64,000 nucleotides of DNA from assembly GCF_036669915.1 (NCBI RefSeq), contig NC_089318.1, positions 23,209,225 to 23,273,224 of the forward strand, read 5' to 3'. This document shows positions 23,201 to 35,801 of this stretch, one piece after another. The notes beneath the pieces were generated by a model that saw only the letters and a program-made list of their open reading frames with translations, had not been told where the DNA came from and did not search any database. The DNA comes from Pocillopora verrucosa. Taxonomy: Eukaryota > Cnidaria > Anthozoa > Scleractinia > Pocilloporidae. How positions within the stretch are numbered: the stretch's first letter is position 1; each line of letters opens with the position of its first letter. Position numbers and translations under genes: made by a program.

Positions 23201-25397
23201 ATTAGACGTGTGAAAATATTTTAAACTTGGTGATTAATTACAATAGTATGTAGCATTTGTTTGGTTTCATTTAAGCTACTTTCCGTTAAGAAAACATACC
23301 TATTTTTTGAATTGGGGTTCTGCACAGATGTGTAGTTAACATTCTTTATTCTTGTCAAAAATATTAAAATTTAAGATCTCAAATAGGACTGTAACAAGTT
23401 TTATTGATATGTTAAAGAGAGAAAACAAAACTAAAAGCTATTCTTGATTTAAGCATTTAAAAACAAGGAGCTATTCGCAACACCGGTGATCACATCTGCG
23501 CAGGAAAGCCCCGGCTGTGATAACGCACAGGATGACCAAGTCACGGAAGAGATCCTATTTGACAGGGAGGTTCCAGAGTCCAATCAATATGAAGACGCCT
23601 TATATCGTCTGGGTACTGATTCATTTATCATTTAAGCTCATGACTGTATAAAGCTTTAGGGTTTCATACTGATTTTAAAAACCAAGGCCAGAATATTTAT
23701 TTGCAACTGCCTTATTTTGGCTTTTTTGGTTTATTTTTGATGGCACTCCAGGATGAAATGAAATGATGCTATCACACGTCAGTAAGGTCTTAGACTTGTG
23801 CGCTGTATGCCTCTCAGTTTTGATGTAAATACATGTAATTTCTTTTCTTCTTTTTTTTGTAGGGGTTCAAACCGATGACGGCAAAGATATCATCTTTATA
23901 GATACAGATAAACTTCCGAAGAAAGAACATTTCAAAAATAAGAAGGAATTCAAACAGGCCGTGAGAGAATTCATCTCGTAAGTATCAAAATCATATAAGC
24001 TCAGTCTTAAGCGCAAGAAAATATATAATGAAACAATTACTGAATTCGGATTTCTCGTGCTATCATGAATTATCAAATCTCGTGTCCGATTAGCCTCTTT
24101 CCAATCGGCTCTATGTTGCATCGTGTAATATGTTTGCACAACGGTTACCAACAATAGAATGTCTTTTTTTTTTTGCAGATACCTTGAAGCTTTTATCCTC
24201 ACGTACGTGGACACGCATCACTTTTTGATTGTCGTTCATGGCGGCAGTGAAAAATGCACCATCAAGGATGAGCTGAGAACAAAAGTTTATCAAAAACTAA
24301 AGACCGGGTAATCCAAATGATTTTGATAAGCAAGCAAACATGATATAGATTCTTTGACGTCAGGATTCTGTTTTCTCACTCAGGAGTCAGTGAGAAGTCA
24401 AACAATGGAAGATAAATTCCATATCTACTCGCACCTATGTATTATTCTCTATTTCTTTTCCTTTTCAGTTTCCTGGATCGCTTGTCTAAATGCATCATCT
24501 TCAAACCACAAAGGAAACTGAAGGCACTTGGTCTTTTCCTCCGTCCATTTCTCAAGTGAGTGTAAATATTTGTTGTATCCGTTTTGAAAAAAATTTAGAC
24601 AAATAAGGATTTGACAAGCAAAAAACAATTATTTCATATGCAAAGTTATTCAGAGACGAAATAATACAATTAGTAATGTTAGCAGGATTTAATGGGATCT
24701 AGTTCGGTCTGTAATAATACGAGTGATAACAAAATTGGACGAACGCGATGAGTACGATTACTTACAACCGAATTGGACGACACGAAGTCTTACTATCAAT
24801 TAATCATAACAATGACAATTTCTGAGAGAAGAAAAAAAGCCTAGAAATGAAAGAAAGGGAAAATTTGCATTAATCGACCGACAAAGGAGGAGTAAATTGT
24901 TTAATGTCGCTCTTGATTTAAACTACAAAATTGGAAGGTGATTGGCTGATTGAAACCTCCCTCCTGCCCAACGCTTAACAATTAAGCTCTCCTGTCCTCT
25001 CCTGATCTTACTCTGAAATTTGTTGAATGTTTTTGCAGTAGAGAAATGAGGCAAAGGATTGCTATGACAACGTCCAAAAGGTACCTTCATGATATCCAAG
25101 GTGAGACTTATAGAACAGGGTGGTAATCAATGTATAGATATCTAAAATGCATGCTGGAATAAAGGTGGGGGGCGGGGGGGGGGGGCAATTATTACAGCAA
25201 AGAGCAAAATCACTAGTTGTGGTAAATCAAATAATTTATGGGAAGCGAAAACTTTAACTACAAAAAATAAAAAATACCAGAGATTTATTTGAATGAAACC
25301 GAACCTAGGAGGCTGAACTTTCTCTAGTGACAGCTTTCACATTTTTTTCTGCCATTTGTTTGCAGGTATACCGGATTTTGTCACCAAACACCTTTAA
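20269..25397 (+). CDS. BCH-domain (BNIP2 / Cdc42GAP homology-like) protein, copy 1, intact
   Basis: Exons: 20269-20274, 20882-21112, 21322-21396, 21757-21903, 22380-22479, 22883-22942, 23454-23612, 23863-23977, 24179-24307, 24469-24555, 25039-25100 and 25366-25397. All introns are GT..AG and the phases agree, giving 1203 bases, or 400 residues. Residues 1-260 are acidic, Ser/Glu-rich and probably disordered. Residues about 261-396 match the BCH domain, a divergent CRAL-TRIO fold: GKDIIFIDTDKLP, the strand FLIVVHGG, KCIIFKP, LFLRPFLN and the ending HDIQGIPDFV, which mirrors the YVGIPECI-type end of BNIP2. In this family the domain scaffolds small GTPases and their regulators in the cytoplasm. 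The two-codon first exon (ATGGAG|gtatgt) is conserved in all modules but is the least certain part; translation could instead begin at a Met in the second exon. Confidence 0.72.
25167..25185 (+). repeat. Poly-G tract in an intron, unit 1
   Basis: ggggggcgggggggggggg in the intron before the last BCH exon. Length and composition differ in each copy (42952-42976 and 60198-60223), as expected for an unstable G-run with quadruplex potential. Confidence 0.8.
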
Positions 25398-26404
25398 CTT
25401 TACCATGAGTTGCAAGTTTGAAACAAGAAACGTAAAAAAAAAGACAAAAAAAAAAAACAATGGTTAAGCAAAACAAACATATAAATGACCAAAATTCTTA
25501 TTAGCTAAAAGCTCAAAGAAAAAAAGGAGAACAAAGAACAAGCAAGCAAGCAAAAAAAAAAAAGAGTCTATCAGACTTGAAAGAAAAAAGTGCTAAGAGC
25601 ACAAGTAAATTCAAAGCAAAATATATCAAAAGAATTTTAAAAAAATAATGGCTAAAGAAAAAACAGAAAAAAAAAGAAATTTAGCACAGCAAAGAAAATG
25701 TATAAACGAATAAAATAAACAAAATTAAAAAACACACAAAATAAACAAATAAAACAGAAAATAAGCAAAATATCAAGAAAACAGAACAACACAATGATAT
25801 TAGTAAGATAGAAATGGCAAATAGGTCATTTCGACAACAGACAGGATCGGAAAGTCAAGTACTAAAGCACGAAAGTAACCTTTGTAACCTTTAATGCTAA
25901 GCCTTATTTAATAAAATGTTAATAGTACTGAGTCTGTTGAGTCTCTCCTTTGAGCTTCTTGCGAGTTTTTGATGTCCTTGTACAATATTGCCTCACTTCG
26001 TGATCGAGTCCGGCCCCAAGGTGTTTATGGAGACAGAAAAATTTCAACTGTTCACCAGTTTCCAGTTTCCTTCTTATGTATCGTTCAAATCCAAGCTTCA
26101 ATATCCTCCCGCGGACAAACCCCTGGGCATTTGAGCTTTTGAACATCGGTTTAAACAAATTCCCTGCTCCTCGAGGCAAAATTGTTCAAATGCCCAACCT
26201 GCCCAACCTTTTCGTAAAAGGCAAATTCTACAACCGTGACTTTCTACCCCTCGACCAAATCTCTGCTGGAGAGACATGACACTTTCGGTTCAAATTCCCC
26301 ACCCCAGCCAGGCAAAGGCTCAAATTCCCTAGCCCTTGAACACGGACGACGGTCAAACGCCAGTGGGTTTCCCGTGAGATGTTGAGATGAGAGATTGTCT
26401 TGAA
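25398..26404. other. A-rich 3' region and spacer between modules, unit 1
   Basis: Starts with the 3' UTR of the BCH gene. From about 25426 to 25790 it is very A-rich on the plus strand, with several AATAAA/AATAAAAT signals. From about 25910 a conserved spacer follows (gcctcacttcgtgatcgagtc..., ttcaaattccc twice) that recurs between all modules. The open frames here are not supported as genes. Confidence 0.55.
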
Positions 26405-27413
26405 CTCTTTTTAACTTTGCGCGTGCGCATGATTGTCAATAAAACTTAAAGCAAATCACATCATTACCTCGGGAAGGATATCAGCCAGGCTTCCATTTTG
26501 GTCTTTACACTTATTGATAATAAAAAAGAAATTTTGATTCAGAAAACACGAAACTTTCCACTCACCTAAACCTAATTAATGGTCACATTTAGAATATTTA
26601 TTATCGCTGAAAAAAGCACGTCATCACTATATGTCACGACAGCATGAAGAAACTGTTAGAAACAAATTACACTTTCGCCGCATATTTAAGCAGTAGAGCT
26701 TTACTGTCGTAAAAAGAAAATCGCGATAGAAATCTACCATTGGCAAGCTGTTTCATGGAGGTATGCGATGTCTGTCTCTTCTGGTCGTCAAGAATAAATC
26801 AATATAATTTCAGATGTTTTGTAGCGTTAGTTTCCCAACCAAGGTAAGTTAATTTCGCCATTTGAAGTTTATCGATAAAGTCTTATTAAAGTCTTAAAGT
26901 TTATCGATAAGTAAATTCAAATTTTTTATTTTGAAATTGTGAGAGTTTGCTGGTTTGTTTGCTGCAATGGCGTGTGTAAATCTGTTCTTTCCTCCACAAA
27001 AAGTAACTTCGAATGATAAACTCTAACGAGACACAAGGAGACTAAATGTGGCCTTGTTTCATTGAATTTCTTCTCTTAAGAAGAAAGTACCGGACTGGTG
27101 TGTCGTGCGATTAGCGCGCGTGCGCCGAGACATTTAAATTTGACCAGTTCGTAAGCAAGTTACGCGTAAGATTTCTGGCGTGGTTTTTTTTTTCAGTTTT
27201 AATCGCATTTTGGAGGTTTTTGTTTTTGAGTATGTATTTTAAGCCGTTACCGTTTTACCTTTATTTTTACCGATTAAACGTGCCTGCTTTTAAAGGAGAT
27301 TTTCGTTCTCGCTTCCGAACATTTCTGGCGACTACGATGGGAGAAAGGTATGAACTGGTGTTTGTTTGAGGTTTCGTTTACAATTTGAGTTTTTGAGTTT
27401 TGAGTTGTGCACT

Positions 27414-28906
27414 ATGGCTGCCGAATCCGAGGACAGCAATGTTATGGAGAAAAATGACGAAATTGCGAATGAAGTCGACAAACAGAATCAAAACGACGTT
27501 CTGTTTATTCAGATTAAAAGAAGAAAACGCTCCGCTAAGACAAAAGTAACAAAACTCAGACACGAGTTAGAAAGACTATGGGTGAAGGATTCCGAAGTAA
27601 CGGACATAGAAAGTATGATCGAGCAGTTGTGGGCAGCCCTTGAAGACGTACAAGAAATTTTAGGGGAACTGTCCGCCTTCTATGTCGAAGTCGGAGAAGA
27701 CACTGGGAAAAAAGAAGCTTTTAAAAAGTCAGAAATCATCCAAAAAGACGTACAAAGGGCGATCGAAGCGGGACAAAATGCGATCAAAGTCCGCGCGTGC
27801 AAAGTCATGAATATGAACTCGCCCTTAAGCGAGAACACGACGGATCGCTACGAGCAATCGGCCCGAGAAGATTAGCTAAACGAGAGTCACCACAGCCACA
27901 ACGACCGAAACCGATATTTGAAACCGTTAAAAGTTCCGACATTCAATGGTGACAAAAGAAAGTTTGAAGATTTTTGGGCCCTCTTTAAAAGTCTAGTGGA
28001 CGAGTCAACGGAGCCAGTAAATTTGAAGATGGCAAGGCTACACCAATGCCTCACAGGGAACGCCAGGGAAGCCATCCTTGGTCTCGGAGTCACCGTCCAA
28101 GAATGCGAGGAGGCCAAAGAGATATTAAAAACGAAGTATTGAGGTACGCGCCGGCTTCCGCGAGCCTACTTGGAACTAGAACAGGCGCCGTTAATAAGAA
28201 GTAACGACATTCACGCATTGGAGAAGTTTGTTACAGTGGTAAAGTTACAGGCCGAAAGAAGAGACGGAGAGTTAGAAGATGGAACTCTTCACAGCTTGCT
28301 GGTGAAAAAGTTGCCTGATCGCTAGCTGGAAATTTACAGTCGCTGGTTGAACGAACGCGCCAGACAAAATTCAGTCATAGCTTTCAGAGACTGGTTGAAA
28401 GACAAAGTCAGATTCCAAATAGAAGCAGCGGAAATGGCGAACGGAATTGAACCGAAACCTGTCGAGCACGTTAGACCACCGAGAGTACCGAGTTACCAGG
28501 AACAGAGCAGGATGCGAAATTTTCATACTGCTGCAATAGGGAAAGAGCCAAATAGTACGAAGCTTCCATGTTCTCTCTGCCAGAGTTTCGATCACGGGGT
28601 GTGGTTTTGCAAGGAGTTTTATGACGCAGGAGTGGATGACCGCTGGAAGATCGCTAAAGAAAAACAGTTGTGTTTTTGGTTGCCTAGCCTCTGATCATAG
28701 GGGGAAAGATTGCCTAAAGGCCCGCACGTATGGAATAGATGGTTGTTCTCGAAATCACCACCGCCTTCTTCATGGAAGTGAAGTTTTGTCAGAAACCGGA
28801 CCGATGACAATGTTGCCTCATGCTGACGGTGAGAAACGCCCAGATGCTCCACGGGAGGGGGCGCCCGCTGTGACCCTGACCAGCTGTAATACAGAAACGC
28901 CCACTT
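27414..28906 (+). pseudogene. BEL/Pao gag-like region, copy 1 (broken)
   Basis: It begins with MAAESEDSN and a charged coiled-coil-like stretch ending at a stop (27873-27875). A second frame (27918-28142) carries the DUF1759-type gag segment (KVPTFNGDKRKFEDFW and following). A stop at 28323-28325 is shared by all three copies. A CxxC...H...C zinc-knuckle region follows (CSLCQSFDHGVWFC), with a one-base frameshift near 28675 private to this copy. Confidence 0.8.
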
Positions 28907-28919
28907 AGTCTTATTTGTT

Positions 28920-30184
28920 ATGAACCTCGTCGACAACAGCTTAAAGAGATTCTGGGAAATCGAAAAGTCTGGCACAGACCGCGATGGCAGACTCGTACTT
29001 GCCGAAGAAGAAAGACTAGCCCTAGGCAAAAAGAAAGATTCCCTCAAGTACGAAAATGGAAGATACCGTGTAGCCGTCCCTTGGAAAGAAAACAAACCCG
29101 ATCTCCCTGACACTAAACCCATGGCACTCTCTCGCCTCCCATGCACCGAAAGAAATCTGAAGAAAAACAGCCGCGTCGCCGAAGAATATCAAGCAACTAT
29201 TTAGACCTATGTTGAAAAGGTATATTTACGAAAGGTACTCTCAGATGAACAGCCGCCAGCTACCGCACGATATTTGCCCCATTTTCCGGTCGTTAGAATG
29301 GATAAATCGACAACGAAAGTTCGAATCGTATTTGACTGTGCCGCTAAATGTGATGGTATTTCCTTAAATTACATGATTCATGTTGGGCCGAAATTACAGC
29401 AAGATCTTTTCAACGTCCTTGTCCTAACCGAGAGCCAGACGAATTCGAGTTTAGTCGTGTGGTTTTTGGAAAGAATTCCACCCCTATAGAGTCGCAGTTT
29501 GATGCGCAGGAGAACACTCGAAGAAACCAAGACCGCTATCCCCTTGTCACTGAGACCGTCCTTAAGTCAACCTATATGGACGATTCTATTGACAGTGTAG
29601 AAAACGATGATGAAGGAGTGGAGCTGTACCGTAAATTGAAAGCACTATAGGGAGTTGCCGGCATGCAAGCAAGGAAGTGGATGTCTAATTCACCGAATGT
29701 TATTGAAGCGATTCCGACAGAAGAGCGCGCCACAAAGATCGTGATTAACAGCGGTCAAGATCCGATAACGAAGACACTTGGAATTTCGTGGAACAGTAGT
29801 GAAGATGCGTTTACCGTCACCGCTTCTGCAGTTTCCCCAGAATTTCAGACAACGGAGCGAAACGTATTGCGTAAAGGAGCAACGATTTTTGACCCACTGG
29901 GATTTGTATGCCCATACGTTATTATGGCCAAGATCCTACTCCTGGAGCTGTGGATTCAAGGCTACGACTGGGACAACGAAGTTCAAGATGAAATAGCAGA
30001 CAAAATCGGAGATTGGTTGGAGCAATTGAAAAGTCTGCAAGAAGTGAAGATTCCCCGATGTCTACGACGTTCCGAGCCTGTCAAGTCGAAGCGCATTGTG
30101 ACATTTGTTGATGCCTCTCAGCAAGCTTATGGTGCGGCTGTCTCTATGCGCTTCGAATACGATAACGATACCATAACCCCATAA
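28920..30184 (+). pseudogene. BEL/Pao pol region: reverse transcriptase, A17 and RNase H parts, copy 1 (broken)
   Basis: MNLVDNSLKRFWEIE opens the reverse transcriptase side. RIVFDCAAK and GPKLQQDLFNVL are the first palm motifs, after which a stretch is missing before the catalytic YMDD (about 29574). Then come the Pao-type segment (KTLGISWNSSEDAF, FDPLGFVCPYVI) and an RNase H-like start (FVDASQQAYGA). Stops occur at about 29488, 29648 and 30182. Confidence 0.8.
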
Positions 30185-30525
30185 CCAGTCGCCTGATTGC
30201 AGCTAAGAGTAAAGTGGTGTCCTCGAAGAGGAAAGAGGACACGAATGCCTGTGCAACCACTATGACGTGTAACCTTCAGAAAGAAACTGAACAACACACC
30301 AGGAGTGTGGAGACGCGTTGGACGCGCTTGATTCGAGTACACGCGAGAGTGAGAAGAGTAATACACAACATGCGCAGCAGAGACAACAGGAATGCAAGTA
30401 TGGAACTGTTGCCCGAAGAAATAAAGGATGCTGAAGAGGAAATAGTGCGCTTAGCACAGCGCGAAGCTTTCCGTGATGAGTACGCCGCTTTGTGCTTAGG
30501 GAAACCAATACCAAAGAAAAGCTAG

Positions 30526-31047
30526 TTGATAAAGCTTAAGTCCTGCATTAGTGACGATGGAGTTATCCGGAGTGATGGTCGAATAAAGTTGGCAGATTTT
30601 CTCCCATATGATACTAGATTTCCAATCATTCTGCCTCGTGGACATTGGGTGGCGAACTATCACGAGAGAGGAAACCATGCCACTGGAGCAAACTTCATTC
30701 TTTGCCAGTTGAGTGAGAGATTTTGGATTATCGCCGCATGCGAGGAGATTCGCGAGTGGGATCACGAATGTAATAAATGTAAAAGAAGACGAAGCAAGCC
30801 AGCCTGTCAGATTACGGCGCCACTCTCGAAAATGAGGCTCCGTTTCAGCTTCAGACCCTTCGCCCAAACAACCGTAGATTTTGCTGGTCCTTTGTACACT
30901 GTTCAAGGACGCGGAAAACCACGACGGAAGAGGTGGCTGTGCCTTTTTACTTGCTTGAAAACTCGAGCAGTACATTTAGAGATGCTTTTTAACCCTCTAC
31001 GGTGGCCAATTTACGTTTTCAACTCAGTTTTTAACACTTAATTACCT
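30526..31047 (+). pseudogene. BEL/Pao integrase, 5' part, copy 1
   Basis: It shows the HHCC zinc-binding part (HWVANYHERG ... CNKCKRRRSKPAC) and the first catalytic aspartate region (TVDFAGPL), then ends at about 31040 before the second and third acidic residues. It cannot be an active integrase. Confidence 0.8.
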
Positions 31048-34000
31048 GCATTTACGACTGTTAGTCTAAACCGGGTATCTGAAGCACGCAAATGCGGCGC
31101 ATGTTATAATTAACTACCAAAGCAATGGTATCTACTAAAGAGATAAAAAGAGCCAGAGATTTCTATGAGCAAAGATTCTGCGGGAGAAATATTACAATAG
31201 GAAACTTTATTTTCTTCAGAAAATATCATATGAAGATGTGTTGTAGGCGTGGCTGCTTCTAGTTTTGTAGCTATAACTGGTTCTCCTCTGGCGAATCTGC
31301 GGCTCAATTTGACATTTTTTTGTTATTCTTTAGAAGAAGAACAGTCCTGCAAAACAGGATAATGTAGTGAACAACTTCCCTGATGCTGAGCTAAGCACTT
31401 CCTCTGGTATGGGAATTTTCTCCAACCTCGCGACGTGGAGAGTGAAGGATGAAGCCTCCAAAGCATTTACCATTGGCAAGCTGTTTCATGGAGGTATGTG
31501 TTGTTTGTTCTGATCGTCAAGAATGAATCAATATAATTTCAGATGTTTTGTAGTGTTAGTTTCCCGACGCAGATAAGTTAGGTTCGCCATTTGAGGTTTA
31601 TCGATAAAGCCTCGTTTCTTTTGTTTTGTGGAAATGTTTGGAGAAATCTTTCTAAGAACTCATGTGGAAACTCGCAGTTCAAAACTTAAACAGGCCAGGG
31701 GACCAATAACAGCAACTGTGTTTTAAGCTCCGAAAATAGTTGGCATTTTGTATTTGGGGTTAATTCTAAAACTTTGAATGAATGTTTTAGATTTTAACAG
31801 ATTTAAGATTTATTGGTCGTGATTCCAAAAATGCTTCACAGCCTTCTTGAGTAAAAAATGTACGCTCGCTCAAAAAAGGGAGGAGACGCTGAGCCTAATT
31901 ACGAGACCATACGTTGTTTTCTTAAATGTCTTTAGGAGTTTAATATCGTTTACGGAACTAGAAGGAGATTTAATTTGTGGAGATATGTTTTTTTCTAACA
32001 TTTTGCTGCCGCAAACGATTCAGTTGGCGACTTAGCAGAGCTTCGTCCCTGTTCAAAAGAAGAGGTCTGTAATAAGCTGTATCCAATCGAAACAGTTTAG
32101 GCGTAAGAATCTATTAAAGTCAATATGTATTAACGACTGTCAGTCTAAGCCGGGTATCTGAAGCACGCAAATGCGGCACATGTTATAATTAACTACCAAA
32201 GCAATGTTATCTACCAAAGAGATAAAAGGAACCATACCGTGGAAGGTGAGACTTCTATGAACCAGTGCAAAGATCCTCCGGGCGAAATATTACAACAGAA
32301 AGTTAAACTTTACTTTCTTCAGCAAATATCATGTAAAGATATGTCGTAATTAAGCGTGGCTGCTTTTAGTTTTTTCAGATTTGACCGCTCATCCTTTGGG
32401 GTAATAAGCTAATTCGCGGCTCAATTTGACATGTGAGCTATTTTTCACATTTTTTTACGCTGGAAGCATCAGGAAATGAAAGTTGTTCACCATATTGGCA
32501 AGCACTTCCTTTGATATGGCAATTTTCTGTAGTCTACCTCTCATAAATTATAATAACCTCATCTTGTGCAATGTTTATATTATATTTTTAGTATATAGAG
32601 TAATAAGCTCATTATTGATTTAAAATTCGTGATGCAAGTAGGGTAAGCATCATATAATTTGTATTGTAAGCTAGTTTAAGAGAAAAATTTTTGTAAGTAG
32701 TCATAAACGTGAGGATTGATAAGTATAAATAGAAATAGGGGTAGTTTTGTAAGTAACGTATGCATTGTTAGTATCGTAACTACTGTAAGTGTTTTTACAT
32801 AGTATTAGTAGTGCTCTGTTGTATGTAAGTTAAAAGTCAATTACGACAAATTCAGAAAAAAATCGTTTACGTTAAAGAACAAAGTTTCAGAGTTAATAAT
32901 TTGACATGCACCCTTATACTTTTTCATTTACATAAAGCATCGTAACCATGCTTTGAAACAATTCATTGAAACATGCTGAATCAAAGACAGTAACACTTGT
33001 AACTTATAATTTTGTCTTTTAGGGACAATCAGATGAAGATTACGCCAAGCAAGAAAGCAACAGAAACAATCGTAGCCATGCTTTGATACAATTCACGGAA
33101 ACATGCTCCATCAAAAACATTAACACTTGTAACATATACTGTTGTCTTTTAGGGACAATCAGATGAATATTTCGCCAGCAACAAAGCAACAGAAAATGTC
33201 TGCTATCTTTTATAGAAAGCAACGTTGTGGAACCGCTGGAAACTAAGCCTTACAAGTCCTAAAAGTAGGTAAATTGACGCACACAATACGTCTTTACACC
33301 TTATGAAACACACCATATTGCCTAGTACGGTCATCATGTGTTTTAGAAAGGATTGGATTCGATTTCAAAGGAGAAAAAGGGGTGATCTAGGAAGGGGGGC
33401 AAAGCGAAGCCAAGTGAGGCAAGGCTAGAACAACTTACTTGTACTTCAGAAATAAATATAAGTCATAAAATAAATCGTTTGTTGCATGGTGTAGCCACCT
33501 CCAATGTCACTGTGTGGAGGTTTCGTTCTACTGGTCATCTTTACACCTCGCCTATTGTACATGACGAGTAACCTCCTATCTTACATAACGATGAACAATA
33601 ACCACGTATTTTATTACAACTTATTTACATATCTTATATATATTTCCCCCCAATATTTTTAGCCTGGAAAGGAAAATGGCCGACATATAAATGTGGAAGC
33701 TCAAACCTGGACGGAGGAAGTCGTAAGTTTTAAATAAAGTTACTAAGACGAACTAATGTGTTTGTTATGTGCTGTTAGTTTAATCAGCGTCAATTGTTCG
33801 AAAACCCCATTGGTTGTTTTCAGTGTTGTCCTGCATCTGATTGGTTAAAACGGTGTGACGAGTTTTCCTGACCAATCACGCAGCGTTCTAAGTTATATTC
33901 AACGGAGTTTGCAGATCTCTTTCGAGACTCTTGTTCTATATTCACCGTCCTTAGGATGCAACGGTTCCCTTGGAGTTGTAATTCAATAGATCTTATTTTC

Positions 34001-34104
34001 AATCTGAAAAAGATTGCAACTAGACGTGTAGGAATATTTTAAACATAGTGATTGATAACAGTATGTAGTATTTGTTTATCAAATATCTTCATCCACCTTG
34101 GTTA

Positions 34105-34145
34105 ATATTACGCAGGACAGCTCCCGGGGATGTCCTGCGTAATAT
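34105..34145. repeat. Perfect 15-bp palindrome at the decayed exon 9, unit 1
   Basis: ATATTACGCAGGACA, an 11-base loop, then its exact reverse complement TGTCCTGCGTAATAT. A weaker version (10-bp stem) is at 35360-35400. Module I has no such palindrome at this place. Confidence 0.85.
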
Positions 34146-35722
34146 GACCGAAGCAGAGGAAGACCAAGTCACGGAAGAGATCCGGCTATTTGATCCTGTT
34201 TAACAGTGAAGTGTCAGGGTCCAACCAATATGGCTACTTATTCATTCATTATTTAAGCTCAAGACTGTATAAAGCTTAAGGGTTTCATAATGAGTTTTGA
34301 AAATCAAGGCCAGAACATTCATTTGCAACTGCCTTATTTTGGCTTTTTTGGTTCATTTTTGATGGCACTTAAGGGTGAAATGAAATAATGTTATTGCACG
34401 TCAGTCAGGTCTTAGACTTGTGCGCTGGATGCCTCTCAGTTTTGATGTAAATACATGCAATTTCTTGTCAATGTTTTTTGCAGGAGTTTGAAGGGCAGAT
34501 GGCAATGATATATCTTTATAGATACAGACAGACTTCCGAAGAAAGATCACTTTAAAAATAGGGAGGAATTCAAACAGGCCGTGAGAGAATTGACCTCGTA
34601 GGTATCAAAATCATATAAGCTCAGTCTTAAGTGTAAAAAAATGAATTATGAAACAATTACTGAAATCGGTTTTCTCATGCTATCATGAATTATCAAACCT
34701 CGTGTCTGATAAGCCTCTTTCCAATCAGGCCCTACGTTTCTTTCTTTCTTTTTTTTTCTTTGATAGGTCCTAAAGGATGTTACTACATGTAATCCGTTTA
34801 TACAACGGTTACCAACGATAGAATGTCTTTTGCTTTTTGTAAATACCTTGAAGCATTTATCCTCACTAGCGTGGACTCGCATTATTTTTTTTGTCGTTCA
34901 TGACGGAAGCAGTGAAAAATGCGCTATCAATGATGGGCTCGGAAAAGAGATATACAAGAAATTGAAGAATATTCTTTAGTTTTTTGTATATTTTTTTAAT
35001 GGGCAATCTCAATGATTCTGGATAAGCAGACAAATGTGATATACATAACAACTGTAACTGTTTTTACGTAGTATTAGTATTGCTCTGTTGTATGTAAGTT
35101 AAAAGTCAGTTTCCCAGACCAATCACTCAGCGTGTTAAGGTATATTCAATGGAATTTGCAGATCGCTTTCGACACTCTTGTGTTCACCGTCCTACACTGC
35201 AACGGTTCTCTTAGAGTTGCAATTCAATTTTTTTAAAGATAGATCTTATTTTCAATCTGAAAAAATTGCACTTAGACGTGTAAGAATATTTTAAACATAG
35301 TAATTAATTACAATTGTCTGTAGCATTTGTTTATCAAAGATCTTCATCCAGCTTCTGTAATATTACGCAGGACAGCCCCCAGCGCTTTCGTGCGTAATAT
35401 GACCGACGCAGAGGAAGACCAAGTCACGGAAGAGATCCTATTTGATCCTGTTTATCAGTGAAGTGTTAGAGTTCAATCAATATGGCTACTGATTCATTCA
35501 TTATTTAAGCTCAAGACTGTATAAAGCTTTAGGGTTTCATGATGAGTTTTGAAAACCAAGGCTAGAACATTCATTTGCAACGGCCTTATTTTCATTTTTT
35601 TGGGTTTATTTTTGATGGCACTCAGGGATGAAATGAAATGATGTTTTTACATCTCAGTCCAGTCTTAGACTTGTGCGCTGGATGCCTCTCAGTTTTGACG
35701 TAAATACATGCAATTTCTTGTC

Positions 35723-35801
35723 AATTTTTTTTGCAGGGGTTCGAACGGCAGATGGCAAATTAAATTTGCCGTCTTCCGTTCGAACTCCTGCAAAAAAAAT
35801 T
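35723..35801. repeat. 79-base near-perfect palindrome spanning an exon 10 acceptor, unit 1
   Basis: The left arm (35723-35761) contains the intron end ttttttttgcag and the exon start ggggttcgaacggcagatgg. The right arm (35762-35801) is its reverse complement with about three mismatches and no spacer. The exon start is thus followed by its own mirror image and the rest of the exon is displaced. Confidence 0.9.

Larger units (their letters stand above)
26938..31047 (+). mobile_element. BEL/Pao LTR retrotransposon remnant, copy 1
   Basis: The left boundary lies after 26884, where homology to other modules stops. A possible 5' LTR (TGTG...ACA, 26938-27321) is followed by TGGCGACTACGATGGG at 27326, which looks like a primer-binding site. 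Homology to the host intron resumes at about 31048, so there is no 3' LTR. The order gag-like, zinc knuckle, reverse transcriptase, Pao-type (A17) segment, RNase H-like and integrase identifies the superfamily. The element is dead: several stops, an internal loss in the reverse transcriptase, no visible aspartic protease segment, and a truncated integrase. Confidence 0.85.

Noticed and set aside
26286..26340. ggttcaaattcccc blocks resembling a tRNA B box
   Set aside because: Spacing and the rest of a cloverleaf are absent; the block is just a repeated motif in the intermodule spacer.
27887..28117. Minus-strand frames within the retrotransposon (also 28619-29146)
   Set aside because: They are shadows of the plus-strand gag and pol regions.
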